From: a virus
IMG/VR virus record: IMGVR_UViG_3300003877_000008
Coordinates: 1 to 31,953 of that record
Length of the DNA: 31,953 bases
Reading direction: 5' to 3' (one strand)
Every line of letters begins with the position of its first letter. Positions within the stretch are counted from its first letter, which is position 1. A program made the translations under genes and the position numbers. Below are positions 17,436-24,434 of this stretch, piece after piece. Below the pieces are notes generated by a model. That model made no database searches and was not told the DNA's origin. It worked only from the letters and a program-made list of their open reading frames with translations.

Positions 17436-18667
17436 TAAATATTTTAGGAAATAGGATAGTAGGTAGAAAAAAAATACCGCCACCAATAATATTAAACAGC
17501 ACATCTGTTTTAGTCGCTTGGTCTCCTGCTAGTGTTATAAACACAGGAAGTACTTTAGCTTGGACTGTAAGCGGTGGTGTTACCATAGCACGAACAGTAA
17601 TAGATGACCCTACATTTGACTTTAGTGGCAATACAGGTACTGCAAATATTGCTATTGAAAATTTAGATACAGTAACTACATTTAATGTTAATACTTTATC
17701 ATTAACTAGTGTTAATTTAGCAGGTGCAATTACATTAAGTAAATTATATATATATTCAAATTTATTAACATCTTTAGATGTTACAAGTAACACAGCATTA
17801 ACAGATTTAAGATGTGCTTCTAATTCACTTACATCATTAGATACAAGTAGTAATACCTTATTGAGTATTTTAGTTTGTAATTCAAATTCACTTACATCGT
17901 TGGATTTAACGAATAATACAGCTTTATATTTTTTATACACATATTCTAATCCATTAGGTACTTTAGATGTTTCTACAAATATATTATTACAGTATTTATA
18001 TTGCTATTCTAATTCTTTATCAGCTTTAGATGTTTCTACAAACACAGCACTAATAACTTTATTTTGCCACACAAATTCAATAACCACCTTAGATGTTTCT
18101 ACAAATACAGTATTAAAAACTTTATTTTGTTATTCAAATACGATGACATCTTTAATTACTACGAATGCACCGTTAATAGATTTAAGATGTAGTTCAAACT
18201 CGTTAACAGCATTAGATGTATCAACTAATACAGCGTTGACTAACATCTCTTGTCAAGAAAATTCATTAACAGCATTAGATATTTCTACAAATACAAGTTT
18301 AACATCGTTAGATATTTCTATAAACTCAATATCAACATTAGATGTATCTGCAAATACTGCTTTAACTACTTTAAGAGTTCAGACTAATAGCTTATCAGCA
18401 TTAGATGTTTCCACAAACACAAGTCTAACACTTTTATATTGTCAAGAAAATTCATTAACAGCTTTAGATATTTCTACAAATACAGTATTAAAAACTTTAT
18501 TATGTTCGGGCAATAGTCTAACATCTACAGAGATAGATAATATTTATATAGATTTAGACACTAATGGAGTAACCGATGGTACTTTAACAATAGATATAGG
18601 AAGGACAACAGCAAGCGATACTGCCAGGGCAAATTTAATAACTAAAGGCTGGACTATAACCGATTAA
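17432..18667 (+). CDS. Leucine-rich-repeat tail protein, probable receptor-binding protein
   Basis: A 411-aa protein with a beta-rich head (residues 1-90), a leucine-rich-repeat solenoid (about 91-362) and a short C-terminal cap. The repeat unit is 21 residues of the form LxxLDVSxNTxLxxLxCxxNS. I count 12 clear copies plus one degenerate copy in front. Most copies keep a Cys at the same position, which would form a cysteine ladder as in the InlJ-type LRRs of Listeria. Such solenoids bind proteins or sugars, so receptor contact is plausible but inferred. It overlaps the fibre gene by four bases and is the last large structural gene. Confidence 0.75.
   Translation: MINILGNRIVGRKKIPPPIILNSTSVLVAWSPASVINTGSTLAWTVSGGVTIARTVIDDPTFDFSGNTGTANIAIENLDTVTTFNVNTLSLTSVNLAGAITLSKLYIYSNLLTSLDVTSNTALTDLRCASNSLTSLDTSSNTLLSILVCNSNSLTSLDLTNNTALYFLYTYSNPLGTLDVSTNILLQYLYCYSNSLSALDVSTNTALITLFCHTNSITTLDVSTNTVLKTLFCYSNTMTSLITTNAPLIDLRCSSNSLTALDVSTNTALTNISCQENSLTALDISTNTSLTSLDISINSISTLDVSANTALTTLRVQTNSLSALDVSTNTSLTLLYCQENSLTALDISTNTVLKTLLCSGNSLTSTEIDNIYIDLDTNGVTDGTLTIDIGRTTASDTARANLITKGWTITD
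17702..18517 (+). repeat. 63-bp tandem LRR-coding repeats
   Basis: The LRR solenoid is encoded by about 13 in-frame 63-base units. Units carry near-identical DNA words such as TTAGATGTTTCTACAAA and AATTCATTAACAGC. Similarity is high enough that recombination or slippage could add or drop whole 21-residue repeats without breaking the frame. Confidence 0.75.
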
Positions 18668-18677
18668 TATTAAGATT

Positions 18678-19235
18678 ATGTACGCAAAAAAAGAAGAAAA
18701 TAAAGTAAAAATATACGGTAAACTTCCAGAAGTTTATGAAAAGGAAAACGGACAAACAAAACCTAATTTTAGAAGTGCCTCACAAGAAGTTTACAATGAA
18801 GAAGGTTTTTACGATGTTGAAAACCCTGTTTATAATTCTAAAAATCAAAAGTTAGGTAAGGTAGAAATTTTTGAAGATGATAAAATAGCAAAATATAAAA
18901 TAATTGACAAGTCTGAAAAAGAGAAAGACGATGAAGAAGATAGAGATGAGGATAATAAGCAGAAAGAAAAAAAGAATTTAGGCAGTGATTTATACACTAA
19001 AACAAAAAGGCGTTTAGTGCGTAAATTAAGAAAAGATAAGCTAACACAAAACCAATTTAATAAGTTATATACACCTATTAGAAAAGCTATGATATGGTGT
19101 AATACTGGTGATTTTGATATTGCTTTAGAGGAATTACAAAAGTTAAGTTATTCAAATGATAAGTTACAAAATATAGTAGAAAATATTATGTCAAATTTAG
19201 AAGACGAAAACACAAGTTTAAAAAGAAATAAATGA
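18678..19235 (+). CDS. Hypothetical highly charged protein, 185 aa
   Basis: No family is recognised. The protein has a beta-like N-terminal third, a very acidic/basic low-complexity middle (EKEKDDEEDRDEDNKQKEKK, near residues 76-95), and a helical C-terminal half with a KAMIWCNTGDFDIALEELQKL segment. It has no signal peptide or membrane segment. It follows the LRR gene by ten bases and overlaps the next gene by four. It is therefore in the late operon and could be a virion-associated or assembly factor, which is a position-based guess. Confidence 0.65.
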   Translation: MYAKKEENKVKIYGKLPEVYEKENGQTKPNFRSASQEVYNEEGFYDVENPVYNSKNQKLGKVEIFEDDKIAKYKIIDKSEKEKDDEEDRDEDNKQKEKKNLGSDLYTKTKRRLVRKLRKDKLTQNQFNKLYTPIRKAMIWCNTGDFDIALEELQKLSYSNDKLQNIVENIMSNLEDENTSLKRNK

Positions 19236-19714
19236 GATATTTAAGATATATATTATTGGGTTTTGTGTTTGCCTTAGCTTGGCTATTAGGGCTTTTTATT
19301 ACACCTTTAAACTATTTTATCAAAGACTATGTACGAAAATGGAATATAGTTCCACTATGGTGGTTTTTAAATGATACTGTTGGCGGTAAAGACGCAGGAG
19401 ACTATGGTAGGTTTAAACATAATTTTAAAGGTTTCTACCAACAAAATGCAATACGTAACAGCCATTGGAATTTAAAGTTATTGGTAAGTCCTAAAGTTGG
19501 TAAAAAAGTAAATAAAAAAGGTAAGTTAACTTGGAGAAACTATAAAATAAAAGGGTGGCAATTTGCTACATACGAAATAAAAGGCACTAAATATTTTAGA
19601 TGGTCTTATAGTGCAGGTTGGTTTTACTTTCAGTTTGGAGCAAGTCACAATAGATATATTTATAAAATTAAAAATAGATTGTGGTCAATAATAATAAGAA
19701 AATTTAAGAAATGA
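19232..19714 (+). CDS. Membrane-anchored hypothetical protein (DUF7338-like), 160 aa
   Basis: An N-terminal hydrophobic segment (LRYILLGFVFALAWLLGLFITPL, residues 4-26) anchors a basic, aromatic-rich domain. That domain contains GDYGRFKHNFKGFYQQN and WSYSAGWFYFQFGASHNRYIY, a pattern I associate with a phage family often placed near lysis genes. The role is unknown. It overlaps both neighbours by four bases, so it is co-translated with the holin-like gene that follows. A part in membrane remodelling or virion assembly is possible, but not shown by the sequence. Confidence 0.65.
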   Translation: MRYLRYILLGFVFALAWLLGLFITPLNYFIKDYVRKWNIVPLWWFLNDTVGGKDAGDYGRFKHNFKGFYQQNAIRNSHWNLKLLVSPKVGKKVNKKGKLTWRNYKIKGWQFATYEIKGTKYFRWSYSAGWFYFQFGASHNRYIYKIKNRLWSIIIRKFKK

Positions 19715-19890
19715 AAGGATTTATAGATAAATTACTATCATGGACAATTAGCAAAAAGTTGACTGTTTTTTTTATAGCAACATTTTTAATATTTCAAGGT
19801 AAAATAGATGGTAAGGAGTGGGTGTACATTTCACTAATGTACATTGGAACTCAAGGAGCGATAGATTTGTATAACAGAATTAAAAAATAG
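19711..19890 (+). CDS. Small membrane protein, holin candidate, 59 aa
   Basis: A short ORF overlapping the preceding stop by four bases (ATGA). It has a short amphipathic N-terminus, a hydrophobic segment LTVFFIATFLIFQG (about 18-31) and a second, more polar hydrophobic stretch WVYISLMYIGTQGAIDLY (about 38-55), then a basic end. Two short membrane segments in a 59-residue product next to an endolysin gene fit a class II holin. Alternatives are an accessory membrane protein. Function is inferred from topology and context only. Confidence 0.6.
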   Translation: MKGFIDKLLSWTISKKLTVFFIATFLIFQGKIDGKEWVYISLMYIGTQGAIDLYNRIKK

Positions 19891-19898
19891 TCCTCACA

Positions 19899-20231
19899 AT
19901 GAAGACCCCGCACTATAACAGAATGACACAAAAGGAGATTAGCATTCAAAATCAGGCTGAAATTAATGCTCTTATACAAAGATTTGAGATTTTAGAAAAA
20001 ACAGCCTCAGAAACGAGTAGTGATGTTAAGAGAATTTTGTTTTATTTTAATAGTGATGATACAACAAAAACAGAAGGAATTATAGAGAGATCAAACAGGC
20101 ACGAAAAAGAACTGAAATGGCTAACAGAATTTGTTGGTAAAGGCAGAGTTGCTTTGTGGACAGTTGGATTTATATCCTCATTTTTAAGTGGTGTTTTAGT
20201 ATGGATTTTAAAAATTAAAGGAGAAGATTAA
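19899..20231 (+). CDS. Coiled-coil protein with C-terminal membrane anchor, lysis-region
   Basis: A 110-aa protein with an N-terminal helical coiled-coil region (EISIQNQAEINALIQRFEIL, about 12-31), a charged middle, and a single hydrophobic segment VALWTVGFISSFLSGVLVWIL near the C-terminus. This tail-anchored layout is common for phage holin partners and small lysis regulators. It is eight bases after the holin candidate and one base before the peptidase gene, which supports a role in lysis. No catalytic motif was seen. Confidence 0.6.
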   Translation: MKTPHYNRMTQKEISIQNQAEINALIQRFEILEKTASETSSDVKRILFYFNSDDTTKTEGIIERSNRHEKELKWLTEFVGKGRVALWTVGFISSFLSGVLVWILKIKGED

Positions 20232-20232
20232 T

Positions 20233-20667
20233 ATGTATAAACCGAAATTTTTTACGTTAAAAGAATTAGTACACCCTCAAATAATTAAGAGTATAGGTGA
20301 AATAAATGCATTAAGGCGATTAGATGCTGATGCGTTAGAAGATTTAGACTACATTCGTGAAGAATGGTATCTAATTTACAGAAGTGGGATTTACTGCAAC
20401 CGTTTAAATATTGGTTTAGATTCAAGAGGATTAAGACCTCCAAATGATAAAGACGGATCATTTTATTCTACACATAAACAAGGAAACACATTTGATTTAG
20501 AGCCTGTAAATGGTAAATTAAGGGAGTTGTATGATTTTATAAAAGTACTTATAAGTCACGGGAAATTGAAAAAGATTAATACTTTAGAAAACTTTGAAGA
20601 TACGGTTGGTTGGGTTCACGCAGGCTATATGAACACTTCAAAAAGGCCTTTAATAATTAACTTATAA
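20233..20667 (+). CDS. Endolysin, M15-type D-Ala peptidase
   Basis: This is a small zinc peptidase of the M15 class, predicted to cut peptidoglycan cross-links at lysis. Motif pieces are visible: an N-terminal FTLKELVHP block, the THKQGNTFDLEP segment (candidate zinc ligands His then Asp, residues 76-83) and GWVHAGYM near residue 129, the second histidine site. The 144-aa length is right for the catalytic domain alone. There is no signal peptide, so export would rely on the holin candidates upstream. The ATG is one base after the previous stop. Confidence 0.82.
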   Translation: MYKPKFFTLKELVHPQIIKSIGEINALRRLDADALEDLDYIREEWYLIYRSGIYCNRLNIGLDSRGLRPPNDKDGSFYSTHKQGNTFDLEPVNGKLRELYDFIKVLISHGKLKKINTLENFEDTVGWVHAGYMNTSKRPLIINL

Positions 20668-20673
20668 AAAGAA

Positions 20674-20697
20674 AACCAGCCAAATTAATGACTGGTT
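20674..20697 (+). terminator. Weak hairpin after the endolysin gene
   Basis: AACCAG (20674-20679) pairs with CTGGTT (20692-20697) around a 12-base loop. It follows the endolysin stop by seven bases. No strong U tract follows, so it may be an attenuator or an mRNA-stability hairpin rather than a full terminator. Confidence 0.4.
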
Positions 20698-20771
20698 AAG
20701 TTTACTAACCCTTAAATCAAATTTCTATGAAAAATTCAAGATGAAGCTAATTTACATAAAATAATTTAAAT

Positions 20772-21113
20772 ATGAAAGTAGAATTTGAAATAAAATCTTT
20801 TCACATTGCAATAATTTTCCTAATATTATTCCTTTTTGCTTCATCTTTTATAGGTTTACAACGTGTGAAAAAGTTAAATAAAGAGATTGAACAAATAGAC
20901 AATCAAAATAGAGAACTAGAAAGTGACATTGAAACTATTGATAAACTAAAAAATGAATTGCAATTAAAAGTAGATAGCCTAGAAAAAAAAGAAACATTCT
21001 ATAAAAATAAATACTATGTTACAAACAAAAAACTACAAGAGCTTTTGGCTGACTATTCTAATAGTGACAATGACACTAAAAATAAGCTATTCACAGACCT
21101 TATTAATAACTGA
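20772..21113 (+). CDS. Spanin-like protein: N-terminal membrane anchor plus coiled coil
   Basis: A 113-aa protein. One membrane segment (IAIIFLILFLFASSFIGL, about 13-30) is followed by a long periplasmic coiled coil (RVKKLNKEIEQIDNQN onwards). This is the topology of an inner-membrane spanin (Rz-like), which fuses inner and outer membranes in the last step of lysis of Gram-negative cells. It overlaps the next gene by 98 bases in another frame, the nested arrangement typical of spanin pairs. The call rests on topology and gene layout, not on homology. The upstream gap (20668-20771) has only the weak hairpin. Confidence 0.62.
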   Translation: MKVEFEIKSFHIAIIFLILFLFASSFIGLQRVKKLNKEIEQIDNQNRELESDIETIDKLKNELQLKVDSLEKKETFYKNKYYVTNKKLQELLADYSNSDNDTKNKLFTDLINN

Positions 21114-21399
21114 TGTACAAAGAGATAGTATTTATAACAAAATACAGCGTGGCAATGCTAATGCTAAGAAAGTTATTTTATTAAATAAATCTTTGGATGT
21201 ATGCGATAGCATAAAAGCAGTAAAAACAGAAATTATAGGTGTTCAACATATAAAAATTGGTAAACTAAATTACATAATAGACAATTTAAAAACTGTAAAT
21301 AAACTAGAAAAGAAAAAAGGACGTAGAAAATCATTTTGGGCATTTGTAAAAGGTACTGGAATAGGTGCATTCCTTATGTTTATTGGGCTTACAATTTAA
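21016..21399 (+). CDS. Exported partner of the spanin-like protein, with C-terminal membrane segment
   Basis: A 127-aa product beginning inside the preceding gene. The N-terminus (KNYKSFWLTILIVTMTL, then SYSQ) is a flavobacterial-style Sec signal peptide, with cleavage likely after SYS or near it. A helical middle follows, then a basic patch KKKGRRKSFW and a hydrophobic C-terminus (GTGIGAFLMFIGLTI). No lipobox Cys is visible after the signal, so a standard outer-membrane lipoprotein spanin is not supported. An alternative in-frame ATG at 21070 would destroy the signal peptide, so I keep the early start. The product ends before a strong terminator. Confidence 0.6.
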   Translation: MLQTKNYKSFWLTILIVTMTLKISYSQTLLITDVQRDSIYNKIQRGNANAKKVILLNKSLDVCDSIKAVKTEIIGVQHIKIGKLNYIIDNLKTVNKLEKKKGRRKSFWAFVKGTGIGAFLMFIGLTI

Positions 21400-21420
21400 T
21401 TATTCGTGCTAATATACTTT

Positions 21421-21459
21421 AGAAATGACTAATATTAACTTATTAGTCATTTCTTTTTT
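21421..21459. terminator. Strong bidirectional-looking terminator closing the late operon
   Basis: AGAAATGACTAAT (21421-21433) pairs perfectly with ATTAGTCATTTCT (21442-21454) around an 8-base loop, followed by a T tract. It separates late and early regions. Confidence 0.92.
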
Positions 21460-21478
21460 ACAGATATTTACAATTACA

Positions 21479-21510
21479 TTTGTATATATAAGATATATTT
21501 ATTACTTTAG
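21479..21510 (+). promoter_or_regulatory. Candidate early promoter
   Basis: TTTG (21479-21482) is followed after 20 bases by TACTTTAG (21503-21510), resembling the Bacteroidetes pattern TTTG-N19-21-TAnnTTTG with one mismatch in the -7 box. It lies 32 bases before the first early gene and directly after the late terminator, where an early promoter is expected. Confidence 0.5.
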
Positions 21511-21541
21511 CTTTATTATTAACCTAAATTAACAATTATAT

Positions 21542-22015
21542 ATGAATCTTTATGAAAAATTAACCAATGAACAGCAACAACAAATAGAAGAAAGTTACGA
21601 AAAGTATAAATACCTAAAGGATGCAATTGTAGACAGCCTTAAAAATGAAAGGATAGTCGGTAACTTAACTTTGAGAAATGCATTTAATACTTACCATTTA
21701 TTTAATGAGTTGAAACCGTTTAACTTTTTAGAGTTACACGAACTATTTGAAGAAAAGGAAAACATAAAAAAACTTATATTAGAATCTATTAAAGACTATA
21801 CAACTTATGAAGGCTATACAAATAGCTATGATAGTGAGATTGTTTTTTTGTGGAAAGAAGAACATTGTTATATTAATTTAAAGCATAGTGTTATTGTAGA
21901 AGAAGAAAAGGCAACGAAATTTAATGTTGAAGAAATTGATGTTATTATAAACGATATTAGCATTAATTTAGATCACATTTCAAATGATGAAATTATTGAA
22001 CAATTAAAATTTTAG
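21542..22015 (+). CDS. Hypothetical early protein, 157 aa
   Basis: No family is recognised. The product is acidic and helical (EQQQQIEESYEKYKYLK at the start), with a few beta strands in the second half (EIVFLWKEEHCYINLKHSVIVEEE) and no membrane segment. It is the first gene of the early operon and lies four bases upstream of the candidate recombination protein. A role in recombination or host takeover is possible on position only. Confidence 0.7.
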   Translation: MNLYEKLTNEQQQQIEESYEKYKYLKDAIVDSLKNERIVGNLTLRNAFNTYHLFNELKPFNFLELHELFEEKENIKKLILESIKDYTTYEGYTNSYDSEIVFLWKEEHCYINLKHSVIVEEEKATKFNVEEIDVIINDISINLDHISNDEIIEQLKF

Positions 22016-22019
22016 AAAA

Positions 22020-22523
22020 ATGGAAAACAAAAAAACACATTACAGGAAAGTATTTAAAAGCGACCATTTAGGAGTTGCAGATTTGGAAGATTTAATTGAA
22101 GAAAAAAAGAAATTGATATTTACAATAAAAAATGTTAAACAGGAAATTAATGTTATGGTTGCTGGTAGAAAAGGAAATTATAATATAGCTTATTTTAATG
22201 AAAATATAAAACCGCTTGTTTTGAACTCTACAAATTCAAAAGTAGTAAAATCATTTAATAACAATAGTCCTTTTGTTGAGGACTGGGTAAATACTAAAAT
22301 TGAGCTTTATATAGACTACAATGTTAAAATGAAAGGTGAAATAGTTGGTGGCGTTAGAATTAAAAAGGTGCAACCTAAATTGATTCAAAAAATAAATTTT
22401 ACTGAAGACAATTTTAAAAAGGCAAAAGAAGCGAATGCAACTATTGAAATGATAAAAAAATCATATAATATTACAAAAGATATAGAAACTAAATATTTGA
22501 ATTATGTTGGATCAAAGAAGTAA
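22020..22523 (+). CDS. Conserved phage protein, candidate ssDNA-binding/recombination partner
   Basis: A 167-aa protein of a type I recognise from Bacteroidetes phages. It has a KVFKSDHLGVADLEDLIEE opening, a beta-rich middle (FTIKNVKQEINVMVAGRKGNY) and SPFVEDWVNTKIELYID, with a KMKGEIVGGVRIKKVQP end. The strand-rich core would suit an OB-fold. It overlaps the YqaJ exonuclease by 20 bases, the place where a single-strand annealing or ssDNA-binding partner usually sits. No RecT/Erf signature is seen, so the functional call is inference from fold pattern and neighbour. Confidence 0.55.
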   Translation: MENKKTHYRKVFKSDHLGVADLEDLIEEKKKLIFTIKNVKQEINVMVAGRKGNYNIAYFNENIKPLVLNSTNSKVVKSFNNNSPFVEDWVNTKIELYIDYNVKMKGEIVGGVRIKKVQPKLIQKINFTEDNFKKAKEANATIEMIKKSYNITKDIETKYLNYVGSKK

Positions 22524-23133
22524 AGAGTGGTTTGAAATGCGAAAAGGTAGATTTACAGCATCTGACATAGTTAGGCTTTTAGGAAAAGAAGGATTAAAAA
22601 GAACTAATGATTCAATAGATTCATTTGCTTTTGAAAAGGCCGTTGAAGTTGTTTATGGATTAGATGAAGACGATACTCTAATTTCTTTTGATATGCAAAG
22701 AGGTATAGATTTAGAGCCTTTAGCGTTTAGTAAATTTAAAGAATTAAAGCAATTAGATTTTATTGATGTTAGTAACTGTATATTCTTTCCTTATGGCGAA
22801 CACGCTGGGGCAAGTCCTGATGGTTTAGTTGGTAATAATTCTGTATTAGAAATAAAAGCACCTAGAAGAAATAAATTTTTTAAATATGTTGCTAATGGAA
22901 TTAATGAAGTTGAGAAAAAATATATTGCTCAAATGCAAATGCAAATGTTAAGTACTAAATCTGATAAGGCTTATTTTTTTAACTATCTTTTAGAAAATGG
23001 AAAAGAATATTATCACGAAATAATCATATCTAGAGATGAGAAAATGATTGACTTAATAAAATCAAGAATTGAAATAGCTACGAATCTAAAATTAGATTAT
23101 ATTAATAAATTAATAAAAAATAGACAATTTTAA
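22504..23133 (+). CDS. YqaJ-like viral recombinase/exonuclease
   Basis: This is a lambda exonuclease-type 5'-3' DNA nuclease used in phage recombination. The family opener RSKEWFEMRKGRFTASDI is near the N-terminus (residues 5-22). The active-site set is visible: E71 in the LEPLAFSKF block, D106 in ASPDGL, and E116-x-K118 in LEIKAP. It is 209 aa, which is normal. It overlaps the upstream candidate ssDNA-binding gene by 20 bases and the DUF1367-like gene by one base. This suggests an exonuclease-annealing module. Confidence 0.92.
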   Translation: MLDQRSKEWFEMRKGRFTASDIVRLLGKEGLKRTNDSIDSFAFEKAVEVVYGLDEDDTLISFDMQRGIDLEPLAFSKFKELKQLDFIDVSNCIFFPYGEHAGASPDGLVGNNSVLEIKAPRRNKFFKYVANGINEVEKKYIAQMQMQMLSTKSDKAYFFNYLLENGKEYYHEIIISRDEKMIDLIKSRIEIATNLKLDYINKLIKNRQF

Positions 23134-23546
23134 TGAAACTGACAATAGTTAAACAGCTAAACAATTCTTTCAAAGTTGCGTATGATTCTGACTATGAAAA
23201 GTTGAAGAAAATAAAAGTAGGCGATTTGTTAGAGTGCGAAATTAAGAAGCCTAGAAACTATATGTTTCATAAAAAATACTTTGCATTACTTAATTTAGTA
23301 TTTCAAAATCAGGAAATATATGCTAATATAGACGATTTAAGGAATGATATTACTATTGAGGCTGGATTCTTTACATTAAGAGAAAATATTAAAGGAGACG
23401 TTATTAAACAAGCTCACAGCATTTCTTTTGCTAGTATGGACAAGTATAAATTTGAAGAGTATTATAGTAAATGTTTATATGTTATTGTAAAATACTTCAA
23501 TTTTAATAAAGAACTTATAAAAGAAAATATCGAACAATACTTTTAA
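23133..23546 (+). CDS. DUF1367-like phage protein
   Basis: A 137-aa protein with a beta-rich N-terminus, the motif MFHKKYFALLNLVFQNQEIY (near residues 45-64), then a DLRNDITIEAGFF segment. The HKK/RFFALLNL block is what I recognise from the DUF1367 family of phage proteins, found near recombination genes. Its biochemical role is not established. It overlaps the exonuclease stop by one base. Confidence is moderate because only one block was matched. Confidence 0.6.
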   Translation: MKLTIVKQLNNSFKVAYDSDYEKLKKIKVGDLLECEIKKPRNYMFHKKYFALLNLVFQNQEIYANIDDLRNDITIEAGFFTLRENIKGDVIKQAHSISFASMDKYKFEEYYSKCLYVIVKYFNFNKELIKENIEQYF

Positions 23547-23556
23547 ATTAAAAATT

Positions 23557-23742
23557 ATGAAAGAAACAAATACAGGTTTAAAAATTAAAAAGATACATAA
23601 AATTCGTATCGAAGTGGAAAGCAAAAAGCTAAAAGAATATCCAGTTTTTAGTGTTCCTATTGGAGTTAAAATTCAGAGTGGATTTATCCCGAAAAAAAGA
23701 ATAGAAATAAATAAATGGTTTAACAAATTTACAATTCAATAA
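23557..23742 (+). CDS. Small basic hypothetical protein, 61 aa
   Basis: No family is recognised. It is very basic and beta-strand rich (LKIKKIHKIRIEVESKK; FSVPIGVKIQSGFIPKK), with no cysteines or membrane segment. A nucleic-acid-binding role is possible from charge. It is in the early operon, 10 bases after the DUF1367-like gene and one base before the next ORF. Confidence 0.6.
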   Translation: MKETNTGLKIKKIHKIRIEVESKKLKEYPVFSVPIGVKIQSGFIPKKRIEINKWFNKFTIQ

Positions 23743-23743
23743 T

Positions 23744-23851
23744 ATGGAAAATTTAAAAAAAGTAATAATTTACGGTTTAATTTCAATAGCAAGTTTATAC
23801 ATTTTAACAGCTCTTATGTTTGCTGTTTATTTTGCTGTTAGATACGCTTAA
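23744..23851 (+). CDS. Single-membrane-segment miniprotein, 35 aa
   Basis: The short ORF reads MENLKKVIIYGLISIASLY and continues to a hydrophobic end followed by RYA. Nearly the whole chain is one membrane span (about 8-31), with a basic/acidic N-terminal cap. It is packed one base after the upstream stop and immediately before the VRR-NUC start codon, which supports translation. Function is unknown; early membrane miniproteins often alter host envelope or exclude other phages. Confidence 0.6.
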   Translation: MENLKKVIIYGLISIASLYILTALMFAVYFAVRYA

Positions 23852-24226
23852 ATGACTGAGCAACAACTACATTTGCAAGTTTGTACATACATACGCTTGC
23901 AATATCCTAAAGTGTTGTTCAATTCCGACATGAGCGGTGTTAAACTACCAATGGGTTTAGCTGTAAAAGTTAAGAAGTTAAGAAGTAGTAGGGCTTATCC
24001 TGATCTAATGATATTAGAACCTAATATTAAATTTTTTGCTTTATTTATTGAGCTAAAAAAAGAAACCCCATTTAAAGAGAATGGACAACTAAAATCAAAT
24101 GAACATTTGCAGGAGCAAAAGAAAATGATTGACAAACTTAATTTAAGAGGTTATTATGCTTGTTTTGGATGGGATTTTGAAATGATAAAAAAAATTATAG
24201 ATAACTATTTAAACGACAAATTATGA
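23852..24226 (+). CDS. VRR-NUC domain nuclease
   Basis: This is a stand-alone PD-(D/E)xK nuclease of the VRR-NUC family, typically a phage Holliday-junction or flap nuclease. The active-site pattern is visible: YPDLMILEP with D51, then FIELKKE with E67 and K69. The N-terminal EQQLHLQVCTYIRLQYP segment and the ending CFGWDFEMIKKIID match the usual edges of the domain. At 124 aa it is the domain alone. It overlaps the next gene by four bases. Confidence 0.88.
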   Translation: MTEQQLHLQVCTYIRLQYPKVLFNSDMSGVKLPMGLAVKVKKLRSSRAYPDLMILEPNIKFFALFIELKKETPFKENGQLKSNEHLQEQKKMIDKLNLRGYYACFGWDFEMIKKIIDNYLNDKL

Positions 24227-24432
24227 CACCAAATGAAAGCCAATTAACGCAAATAAGAAATCATTTTAAGAAATATAAATCAATCACTTCTTGGACTGCA
24301 ATTTCAAAATATCACATAACTAGATTGAGCCAATATATTTTATTGTTGAGAGAAGAAGGTATGGATATTGAAATGAAAAGAATACAACAAGAAGGATCTA
24401 AATGGTTTGGACTTTACACACTTAAAAATTAA
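24223..24432 (+). CDS. Small helix-turn-helix protein
   Basis: A 69-aa protein in which ESQLTQIRNHFKKYKSITSW is followed by a second helix containing ISKYHITRLSQYILLLREEG and then a short wing (MDIEMKRIQ). That fits a compact winged HTH such as HTH_39, found as stand-alone phage DNA-binding proteins. It probably binds DNA near replication or regulates the early operon. There is no second domain. It overlaps the VRR-NUC gene by four bases. Confidence 0.62.
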   Translation: MTPNESQLTQIRNHFKKYKSITSWTAISKYHITRLSQYILLLREEGMDIEMKRIQQEGSKWFGLYTLKN

Positions 24433-24434
24433 CT

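Noticed and set aside
17410-17940. 176-aa minus-strand ORF opposite the LRR gene
   Set aside because: It appears repetitive only because it reads the antisense of LRR repeats. The + strand frame has a clear domain.
17702-18517. CRISPR array or satellite repeat in the 63-bp repeats
   Set aside because: The units are in frame, without spacers, and encode 21-residue leucine-rich repeats.
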